From contig WELB01000009.1 of assembly GCA_009602725.1 (NCBI GenBank), positions 539,092 through 549,296 of the forward strand: 10,205 bases of DNA, written 5' to 3'. This document shows, piece by piece, positions 1 to 8,200 of this stretch (position 1 is the first letter of the stretch; each line of letters begins with the position of its first letter). The notes under the pieces are model-generated. The model had not been told where the DNA came from and made no database searches. It saw only the letters and a list, made by a program, of their open reading frames with translations. The position numbers and the translations under genes were made by a program. Source of the stretch: Spirogloea muscicola. Its lineage: Eukaryota > Streptophyta > Zygnematophyceae > Spirogloeales > Spirogloeaceae.

Positions 1-41
1 CGCCGCCGGCGCCGGCGCCGCCGCCTCCGCCGCCGGCGGCC
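1..41. repeat. GCC/GGC trinucleotide repeat at left edge
   Basis: The first 41 bases contain only G and C apart from one T at 26, and are built from GCC and GGC triplets. Positions 10-33 recur exactly, inverted, at 10163-10186. The repeat may be part of an Ala/Gly-coding exon, and is also a likely place for an assembly to stop. Confidence 0.75.
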
Positions 42-247
42 ATGGCGGCGGGGTCCGCGGGCGCTGCCATGACCGAGCGGCCGAGGTCCCCGAGAGCCAG
101 CAGCCAGGACCCCGCTTGGGGGTTTGCGCCGGCGGGTTGGCGGGAAGGGCTGCCGCCAACGTCCCGCCGTCTCGTGGCTTCGTTGGGACGAACGGTTCGC
201 CCGTTTAAAGAGAAACGACGCCCGGTCCCACCTACGCGGCGAGCCAT
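1..247 (-). CDS. Possible N-terminal exon of a third gene, running off the left edge
   Basis: A reading frame opens at the ATG at 247, directly after an in-frame TAG at the codon two before it, and stays open for 82 codons to the window edge. The predicted start, MARRVGGTGRRFSLNGR, is rich in Arg and Ser and lacks acidic residues, as in organelle-targeting peptides. It turns into an Ala/Gly run encoded by the terminal GGC repeat. GC content rises sharply at this point compared with 250-800. Later in-frame ATGs at 70 and 43 could also be the start. No homology is recognised, and GC-rich DNA opens frames easily: an 80-codon frame also exists on the plus strand over the same bases. Confidence 0.3.
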   Translation of the reverse strand, partial: MARRVGGTGRRFSLNGRTVRPNEATRRRDVGGSPSRQPAGANPQAGSWLLALGDLGRSVMAAPADPAAMAAGGGGGGAGAGG

Positions 248-795
248 GATCTACCGCACCGCCATGCAATCTGGAAACAGATGATAGATGGGATACGAGC
301 AGTCATGCAGGAGGCAACACACAGTGGAGGACGGCACAACAATCGATGCATGCTTCTCTCCACAACGAGTCGATCATGGGTGTGGCAAAGGCTCACTAGC
401 TGCGCTCACTGCCCCAAGGCTAACGCCGTCCATTCGCGGCCCCAGCTCAGGTGCGGCTCTCAGCTGTAGGCTTAGACTCCCCAAGCGGGACTGCTTAGCT
501 TGGGCTCCCCTTCACCATCCATTGCCAGTGACTGGAGTGACTGCTAGTGTTGGACTGTGATGTGCCTTGACAAACACAAAAATGAAGCAGAACGGCCTGG
601 TCATTTTCCCTCTTCCTAGGACCTACTGGTGAAACCAGTGGCCCATGCGACCATGGGTAGTTTGCTACAGCATTGCCACGCCGTCCCCCCGCCACCGTCT
701 CTCTGCCAACCTCCACACTACTCGTGAGTGGCTGAGGCGCTCTCTTGATCGGCCCTGATTTGACTCTGATTTGATTCTGGCCTTCGACGCTCTTC
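248..795. other. Intergenic stretch with no recognisable gene
   Basis: No reading frame here shows a family motif or a chain of compatible splice sites. The stretch lies between the probable poly(A) site of the glucosidase II beta gene and the possible start at 247. If that start is real, the sequence would hold its promoter and 5' UTR. I see no clear TATA box. Confidence 0.5.
755..776 (+). repeat. Two-copy 11-bp tandem repeat
   Basis: CTGATTTGACT at 755-765 is followed at once by CTGATTTGATT at 766-776, identical in 10 of 11 positions. It lies just past the probable end of the glucosidase transcript. No function is suggested. Confidence 0.5.
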
Positions 796-809
796 TGCAG
801 CTGTAAGCA

Positions 810-814
810 TTACA
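810..814 (-). promoter_or_regulatory. Probable TGTAA poly(A) signal of the glucosidase II beta gene
   Basis: TGTAA is the usual polyadenylation signal in many green algae. Reading down the minus strand from the stop codon at 1364, this is the first copy I find, implying a 3' UTR of about 550 nt plus 10-20 nt. A plus-strand TGTAA at 802-806 sits almost beside it and could be chance. Confidence 0.4.
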
Positions 815-1363
815 TGAGCAGGTTTGGGCCCTATGTTTCAAGTCAGAAGAACGAGCACAGACATGGTACTGCACGACAGCACCCACCCGGCAGCACTCAC
901 TGCCCTCCTGAGCTGGCACACGACTCGAGTCAGAGGCCCCCTATACACCGCAGCCGTATGCTCCACTTGAGCACACTCTTGTGGCGCGGCCACCTCAAGC
1001 AAGGCCCGTGAAGCCCTGGCGGTTGGCGAAAGCAGCAGCCGACGAAGACGCATCATGTGGCAGGTCGACAGAGAACATGACGAAAGCTGCTGCAGGTGCG
1101 AGCGGGACTGAGCCTTCTCTTGCGGGCCTGCTGGAGGCACAATTGACGCACTGGTTGCAGTGCCTGCAGGCAGCACCTCCTAAGACAAGTCCTCAGATAT
1201 TGTGCTCCATGGGGAGCAAGACTTGCCATAACCAAAGAATGCGGTTCTTCTCTTGTGCACTCTTCTCACATGCCAATAATAAGCAAAGCCAACACGGTTG
1301 CATACGCAACTTGGCAGCCATTCAAAATGCCCTTAAATTTTCCTCAGAAGAGCCCAAGCCTGA
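815..1363 (-). other. Probable 3' UTR of the glucosidase II beta gene
   Basis: Sequence between the HDEL stop codon and the nearest minus-strand TGTAA. The open frames in it, including one of 112 codons on the minus strand, show no recognisable motif or plausible splice context. Long 3' UTRs are common in green algae. Confidence 0.4.
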
Positions 1364-1378
1364 TCAGAGCTCGTCATG
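1364..1378 (-). other. HDEL ER-retrieval signal and stop codon
   Basis: The last exon (1432-1364) reads FLAEQLAEKEQEAVAMAG, then His-Asp-Glu-Leu and TGA. HDEL at the extreme C-terminus returns soluble proteins to the ER and is the normal end of plant glucosidase II beta subunits. It confirms that the splice chain ends in the right frame. Confidence 0.9.
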
Positions 1379-4300
1379 ACCAGCCATGGCGACGGCCTCC
1401 TGCTCCTTCTCAGCCAGCTGCTCGGCTAGGAACTGCAACGGCACCAGCAAAATCAGTACAACCAGGCCCTTCTCTCCAACAGAGCTAGACAAGTATAGTA
1501 TTCCTGAAGGCTGCCGGACACGGACACTGCAATTGACAGCGATGCTGGCAGCAAGGGATGCCCCACCTCGGCTTCCTCCTCAAAGCACACAGCAGGCGTT
1601 GCCATTTCGGCCGCATATCTGGCAATCCAGATGATACCATCGACAGATCAGCAACAAGTCCCACCAACCAGCTTCAGAAGACACTCATTCCTAACAGAAA
1701 ACGAAGTGTATATAGCACACTGTGCACACGTCAGACCGAAAGCTGACAGTATTCATTACTTCCTGGCAACAGATTCGGCATTGCATATGTAGCTGAAGGG
1801 CGTCAAGGCAGATCATCTTGCTAGACAGGGATGGAGCTAACTCGCAACGGCTTGGCTCATCAACGCTCAGAATCTTGTTCTCAAGGCCACAGATCATCGT
1901 AACCTGCACGCCCATCAAATGGTTGCTTGCTTGCTTTACACCTTCTCTTCTGCAACCCATAGCCTCCCATCAGTTACAAAGCTATGACGGTAGTCAGGTA
2001 CTTGCAGTCAAACTTCAACAGTAAGGGACAGGGCTTACCTGCATGCTGCGCTGCGGTCCATTCCAACACGTATCCCCTGCATCATACAACATGGCTGTAT
2101 AGTTCCGGCCAAAACCTTTCCAGTTCCTGCATGTGTTTACGCAAAAGTGAGTAGCAAAATAGAAATGAGCGAAATTGCAGTTGTAAAATGTCCAAGACAT
2201 GCCAGGCCACGTCACTATTGGCAGCAGAAGGATCTGTGGAGCCTGACAATCCAATGAATCTATACATACCCAAGACGGCTGTGCTGGTGACCCTCTTTCT
2301 GTGTGGCCTGTTTATACGGACAAATCTCGTACTCATATCTGCCCACAAAGCCTCCACAAGTACATGTCACTGAGTGGCAGCCCCTTAATCTGAGGTAAGC
2401 AGACTGCGCTCCAATCAAGTTACCTTGCCCAAGCCATAGACTACTCAGCAAGAGATGGACAGAAGCGCGTTGATGTGCACACTCTGCCATAACATGCAAA
2501 TGACTTGCATGGACTTACTGCTTAATTTTCAGGGAAAAGCACTTGTCGTCAAATGCTGCAAACTCACCACTTGGACCTGCCCCCACAGCATATGCAAAGA
2601 ATATCGTAAGGAGCACCAAGCCCATGATGAGCACCTCACTGTCAAGCAGGATAGCAGTTGATCTGTCAGATATGATAGAGCTAGAGCAATCCCAACAGGT
2701 CGTGTGATGTACTTAGTAGGTGGCTAGTGATCAGAGGAATTGCCTCTTACCATAATCTCTTGACAGCTTGATCTCCAAATCATTGATCCTGGATTGATGA
2801 TCCTGCAGCTTCTGCGTGGCTTTCCTGAAAGCTGTTTTAACCTGCTCTGCCTCTGAAAGGACAAGCCAGTGTTCGGGCCATAGCATGTCAAGTTCAATGG
2901 CAACTGCTCGTAGTGTTCACTTGAACAGGAGGAAGGGGTGATAGCATTAGCAGATCACTCCAGCCAATCCATGATAACGTGCATAGATTGCATCTGCTTG
3001 TCAAGCTTCCTTTCAGTCAAAGTCAAGCAGACTTACCGGATCTGGAGATGGGAATTGCAGGCTTTGAGACAAAACCATAAAGGCGAGAGGGCCACTGCAG
3101 CAAATGACTCCACCAAGTCCTGACTGGACTCATGCCTACGACACCAAACAGTCGTCCAATCGCGCTGACAGATCAACATACCATGCAGATAACTTTGGAT
3201 GCACTACATTGCAGTGCAGTTATGCACTCAGAGGTGACCCTTCTGCCGACTCGTACATTCTGCTGAAAGTGGCAAGCCCGGGACGGCAAATCAAGCTGAC
3301 ACATCTAAGCAAAGCAGCAATCTTGGTTAGCAGCAAAGGAATTAGAGATTGACTCAGACATTCTGCTCTATAGGCAGGCGTGCAATGCAACGTGGAGATC
3401 AGTGGCATGCACACCAGCAGTAGCCATGGCGCTGGTCGAAGGCGGCTCGTCGTCCTCCACTTCTTCGTGGTCAGACTGGTGCTGGTACTGCAAGTCCGAG
3501 TCATCCTGCACATCGCCATCGTCGTCATCCTCCTCCGCATACTCTTCGGCGCTGTGGTCGTGGAACTCGTCGTCATCATCAGGCAGGTGGTCATGTGTCC
3601 CGTGCTCGTAGGAGAGCTCCTCCTCGTGGTACAGAGCAGGGTCCTCGTCAGGCACAGAAGAGCTGAGATCAGCCCACTCCGCTGGGGGGGCCTGGATGTC
3701 AGACTCGGGCTGGTCCTCTTCGGCCGCCGGGGCCGGTGAATGGGACGCTGCGCCACCCGTCCAGCGGGACGCCACCATGGCTCCGAGCTCCTCCTTGGAC
3801 AAGCCCTCAGTCTCCTCGTTCCAATCGGGGTTGTGAACCTGCAGTCTCCGAAGAACGTCATTGATGATTAGCAGCGCCCTCTTACTCTTGAGGAGGAGCT
3901 ATCCTCCAGCTCCTGTTCTACCACCTTGCCGACAGCAGATGCTAACAACCATGCTGTCAATCTCAGCATCTCCATGTCACTTCGTCAGTGTGTATACCTT
4001 CTTCAGTTAAATGTCAATAACTCACTGCGCTGTGATTCATGGATTCATAGCGGCAATCTGGCTTTGCCTCAGATACTATGTTGGAGACACTTTCAGCAGG
4101 AGAAGTCAGCCCACCATTGCAGGATCATCCTGCTCATGCGCGTCCCCATCCTCTGGCGCGCTATGAGGCTGGGTTGGCTCAAGGACGGGAATATCTGGCA
4201 GAACGATGTTCTCATCCTCAGTCATGTGCACAACCTGGGAACCAGCACCACCACACAAATGACCACTTGTCAGTGTCAGTGTCAGAAGGCCTCAGGCTCA

Positions 4301-4499
4301 CCTGCCACAGTGCTCGGTGGTTATTTCCGCTGATGAAGATAAGCCAGCAGCAAACTGATGGAGAGATCTTATACCTCCTCATGTGTCTGTGTCGACCCAT
4401 CCTCCAGTGACGGAGACTCCTCGCTTGGCCCCTCTGATGGCCCTACTGACCCCTTGGCGGCTTGCTCTGCAGCTGCCGCCGCTTCCTTGCGTTGCTTCT
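1364..4499 (-). CDS. PRKCSH: Glucosidase II beta subunit (ER), C-terminal part only, 11 exons
   Basis: This is the non-catalytic subunit of ER glucosidase II, which trims glucose from N-glycans. Its MRH domain binds mannose and its HDEL tail keeps the enzyme in the ER (known family roles). Exons: 4499-4375, 4234-4115, 3838-3413, 3094-3037, 2852-2751, 2576-2519, 2338-2270, 2126-2039, 1903-1842, 1618-1567, 1432-1364. All phases agree: 408 codons plus stop. Visible in order: Lys/Glu/Ala-rich end of a coiled coil (1-15), the plant-type motif LSKEELGAMVASRWTGG (94-110), a very acidic hinge (about 120-215), PISRSEAEQVK before a short coiled coil (238-276), the MRH domain (278-380) and HDEL (405-408). 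The signal peptide and LDL-receptor-like modules expected upstream are missing. The 3413 boundary could instead be 3392. Identity is firm; the 5' end is not. Confidence 0.9.
1567..2576 (-). other. MRH (mannose-binding) domain spread over six small exons
   Basis: Exons 2576-2519, 2338-2270, 2126-2039, 1903-1842 and 1618-1567, with the preceding coiled-coil exon 2852-2751, build the MRH fold. Six cysteines (289, 302, 339, 353, 368, 380) fit three disulfides. The four sugar-contacting residues known from this family are present: Gln306 in CPYKQ, Arg345 in NGPQR, and Glu364 and Tyr370 in DEPSRCEY. The 19-residue and 6-residue spacings between the last three match the fission yeast protein as I recall it. 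The Tyr codon is the first full codon of the 52-bp exon 1618-1567, so a model that misses that exon loses it. The domain looks functional. Confidence 0.85.
3430..3680 (-). other. Acidic, His-containing hinge of the glucosidase II beta subunit
   Basis: This part of exon 3838-3413 encodes runs of Asp and Glu broken by His and Tyr, for example HDHLPDDDDEFHDHSAEEY, followed by DDDDGDVQDD. Acidic hinges between the coiled coil and the MRH domain are usual in this family and may bind calcium in the ER. On the DNA it appears as a GTC/CTC-rich plus-strand tract, which opens false plus-strand frames. Confidence 0.75.
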
Positions 4500-5209
4500 C
4501 TGCCAGGGAGCACTTGCTGCCTTACTTGATGTATATACTGCTGCCAGGGCGCAGGCACCAGGGCAAGTTCAGACATCGTCATCCATTCACGAGCAGGTCA
4601 TACATGGCCTAAATTCGACATCGCTTCACAGATGCATGCTAGGCCTTGCCACAGTTCGCGCTCAAGGGTAGTTGTCATGAGGCTTGCATGCATGAGGTGC
4701 AGCTGGAGCCTCATTATTAGCTAAGGGACCTGCTCACTCTGGCAACATTGACACTCCTACTTCCATGAGCACTCTCGATTGTAACCCATGCATCTCAATG
4801 CAAGCGCAACAGAAGACCAAAAGGTCCTTCCTCATGGAGCCCACAACCAGGTGATTTGTAAGTACACGATGCAGCCAGGAGGACAAGTGTATATGTGCAG
4901 ACTTTTGTAGCACAGGCAAACAGTCATATTGCTGAAGTGCATAGTCCAAAAGGTAAAATTAAACAATAAGTTCCACTACTAAAATACCTAAGATTGTCAA
5001 TTTGGGCTTGACAAGTTCTCATGGGTCAAAATTGGAGGACAAGCGGGACTTGGCCCGCCTGCCCTTGTAACAGCAAATAGGAGATCCTTTCCCAACATTT
5101 CGCTGTATATTCTCCGCGTGTCCAAGTGTGGACAGCTTAAGTATGCTCACAAAAATGTGGATTTGAGACTGTTCCTTTGTCTATACTTGTCCAGCAAGCT
5201 GCGAGCTGC
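4500..5209. other. Stretch between the two genes; expected glucosidase 5' exons not found
   Basis: This 710-bp stretch should hold the DUF639 3' UTR, a promoter and the first exons of the glucosidase gene. I translated both strands by eye and found no signal peptide and no Cys-Asp-Cys-Pro-Asp-Gly type LDL-receptor-like module. The base composition is more AT-rich than the exons. An acceptor (CCTGGCAG) precedes the exon at 4499, so at least one upstream exon should exist, starting from a phase-1 donor. No minus-strand TGTAA occurs here; plus-strand copies lie at 4780-4784, 4857-4861 and 5066-5070. Confidence 0.6.
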
Positions 5210-8200
5210 TTACGTTTGCTCCTCAACTGCCACCTTCTTCTCATCTGCAAACTCTTGCGCTCCCCGTTCCATGTGACGCTTGGCCTTGTCAATAGCAAGG
5301 CGCGTCGTGGATGGACCTGTATATGACGACCCAGAGCCGCCACCATAGCGCTCGCCCTCCTTGCCCAGCTCCGCTTCCTCGCGCTTTTCCTTGGCTTCCT
5401 CTTCTGCAGGGTCCACTACCTTGACACGTACTGGCGCGACAGGGATTGAGTTCCACCACATTGACAAGCGGCTCGCCCTCTGCAAGTATCAACAATCACA
5501 TTTACCAGCTCGCAAGTGTCAAGAAGCAGCAAATCACACAAGGATCGAAGGTCACTGATTCAGCAGCATAAAGTCCTACACGCTGGAATAAGATCAAGGC
5601 ATTGCAAGTTCTGCTGGAATAGAGAAGCATCTGAACAAAGAAAGGGACACTACATACTCCCTCAATCAGGAGTGCTGCCTTATCTACCTGCAGGCGTGGC
5701 TGGCCTGAAGCCCGCTGCTTGCTGGCAAACAGATTTGCCGTAAAAAGGAACACGAGGCATGCCGACATCAGCACCCGGATGGGGACAAGGAGCAAGAACA
5801 GCGCCACAGCTGTGAAGACTATGATAACTTTGTTGGTCGCCTGCAAGGCATCAAGAAGGTAAGCACAGGTCAGCAACATAGCTGTTGCACAGTGCCTAAC
5901 AGATACAGCTTGACTCTTTCCTGCAATGCTGCCATGGAGCTGTAGAAGAGCTGGTTCAGTACTTTCAACAGAGTTAAAGAGTGAAAGGCATCAGGCTCCA
6001 TTAGAAATGAGATCATTGGCTCCAAACATCCAGAATCTGCCATGGAGCTCACGGGCGGGACGTCTGAGTGGACAAGTGTGCGCCACTTAAGGAGCGCAAC
6101 ATTTATGCCCTGTAGGATGTGCTCAACAGTATCCAGCGCTTCCTTGAGCATGATGAGCTGCGAGACGGCGCTCGAGGGCGGCCCAGTTGTCATCTTCAGG
6201 GGCGCATTGCGAGACAGGTGCTTGTGGAAGCGCAGTAGAATCATGAGGAATACGATGCCAAGTAGCAAGATGGGAATCAAGTTCCAGAATATCAGGTCGC
6301 TGCACAGAGCAATCAGTACCACCAAAAGCTCCTCATCAGAGCTAGTCCAGAACTGTTAAGGTTGCCTAAGCGATTGTTGCACCAATGCCTGGGAGGCTCA
6401 CAACAGATGAGACTCCACAGCGTCCAGTATGAACATTCTAGACCCCATGCAACAGCAGAAACAGCGCACGCCTGCTGCCTTACAGCAGTTAGAATCTCTG
6501 ACCTGTGAATGCAGGTGAGCAGGGCGAACAGGCACACAACACTGGCAAGTGGCCGCTCCCACCGTGTGAGGCCTATGAATTCCTTGCCCGTCTTGATGAT
6601 TGGGCTCAGCAGGTCCTGCATGCAAAAATACAATGTGGGGTCTATGCATCACCGGCTAGTAGCACGCTTATTCAAGACTTGCTAATGATGTGGGAAGACC
6701 TGAATTCCTGCTCAAATATTGCAGGCCAGATTGGCTGATTGCGACCATCGTTTGTGTATGGCCAAGCATCAAATGGTCATCATTCAGCGGGTCAGGTGAA
6801 GCGGTAGGGCGAACCCCGAGTAGCTGGACGTTGGTCGGGATGCCCGAGATGAGTGCCTGGTCGATGCTCGACTGCGCCTGCGCCGCCAGCGCCTCCTGGG
6901 CCCTGCCAGACGACGTGGCCAGGGAGGCCGCCACCATCAGTCAGCGAGAGTGCTTCTGTGCTTGTCTTAAAAAGGGTTTTAGGAGGGGTTTTTGCATTTG
7001 CTTTTGCTTCTACTTTTGCTTTTGCCTGGCGGTCAGCTAGCTGCTCAGTAGGATAAGACAGCAGCTGACTCTATCAAACGGTGTGGTGCAGGAAAGTGGC
7101 AGCAGGTGCAAGGAGAGCGCTCACCGGCACAGCTCGACAGCGCGCTCCAGCTTGGTCTTGCGCCCGACCTCGAGCTCTTTAGCAACGACAAAGAACTCGT
7201 CGTCCTCACGTGCACCTCGGAACAACGCCATGGGGTCGTGCACGATGCGGTTGACGGCTGATGTCAGCCCACTGCCGCTGTCGCCGTTACTCGCGGCTGC
7301 TGCAGGGCCTCCAGCCTTGGGTGCATTGCGCTGCCAGAAGTAGAGGCGCTGCATGCCCTGCGGCGCCTTGTCAGGGAGCACCGCCAGAGGCTTGCCGCTG
7401 CCTTCCTTGCCTTCCGCCAGCGCGCCATAGGCAGCCTGCCGCACCGCCTCCCCAGCTTCAGCGACAGCCACTGCAGACTCCGCCGCGGTGCCCTTGAGGG
7501 GCTGGCGCAAGCCCGTGTCGGACGTCCCGACCTCCTGTCCAACGGGGATCGGCGCAACCGGCTCGGTGGGCTGCGGCGGCGGTGTCGGCGGCCGCGCTTT
7601 GAGGCCGGCGGCAGAGAGAGCGGCGCCGTCCTCGGAAGCTGGGGCGGCCTCCTTGTCCGCAGCGGCGTCAGTGGTGGTGAGGAACGGCTGCAGCGCCGAG
7701 CGGAACCAGCGGGGGCCACCGCCGGCAGCGGCGCCGTCGGCCACCTTGACAGGCGCTTGGCCGTTTACGGCAGCAGACTCTTCGGAGGTGGCGGCGGTGG
7801 CGGCGCTGCCCTCGGCTTGGCTCGCCGTTCCCAGCGCGTCGTCGAGCTCGGCCTCTAGGCCGTCGCCGGCGAGCAGGCCGTCCCAGTCTTTGAGGCGCCG
7901 CTGCTCGCGCTCGGCCTTGTCGCGGCGGTCCTCTCGGCCCTTGCCCGTTGCCTCGTCGAGGCGCCCGGCGGTCGTCCCGGTGGCCACCTGCTCGGCCAGC
8001 ACGGCTACGTCGGCCAGCGACGCCTCCAGCTCGGCCACGGCGGCCTCCATGGCACCCTCGGATCCCCAGATGGCCACAGCCAGCGCCAGCTCCACCAGGT
8101 TGCCTTGCGGTACGCGGCTCGCCCACGTGTATGGCAGCAGCCGGTCGGGCTCGCTGGGCAGCCGCCCCAGGACCGCCATCGCCGCCTGCAGTGACGTCAC

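Noticed and set aside
42-284. Plus-strand frame of 80 codons starting at the GCCATGG at 40
   Set aside because: No family motif and low-complexity edge sequence. The minus-strand frame over the same bases is somewhat more exon-like, so I listed that one at low confidence.
838-1176. Minus-strand frame of 112 codons
   Set aside because: It falls in the probable 3' UTR of the glucosidase gene. No recognisable motif or splice partner.
1691-1841. Continuation of the MRH exon through CELAPSLSSKMIC as coding sequence
   Set aside because: Splicing from GA at 1842 to 1618 gives CEYAAEMATPAVC, which restores the conserved Tyr and the typical ATPA-x-C block, so the continuation is better read as intron.
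3380-3739. Plus-strand frame with Val/Leu-rich apparent membrane segments
   Set aside because: It is the antisense reading of Asp/Glu codons (GAC/GAG read as GTC/CTC), so the hydrophobicity is an artefact.
3220-3861. Minus-strand frame of 213 codons, Thr/Arg/Ser-rich
   Set aside because: It is the shifted frame of the acidic hinge exon. The neighbouring frame carries LSKEELGAMVASRW and fits the splice phases.
4501-4526. A 26-nt intron from the donor GTAAGG to CCTGGCAG, with an upstream exon starting MSELALVPAPW
   Set aside because: All other introns here are over 100 nt, and the peptide does not resemble glucosidase II beta.
4734-4949. Minus-strand frame of 71 codons between the two genes, considered as glucosidase 5' coding sequence
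   Set aside because: It has no signal-peptide pattern, no paired LDL-receptor-like cysteines and no donor in the required phase.
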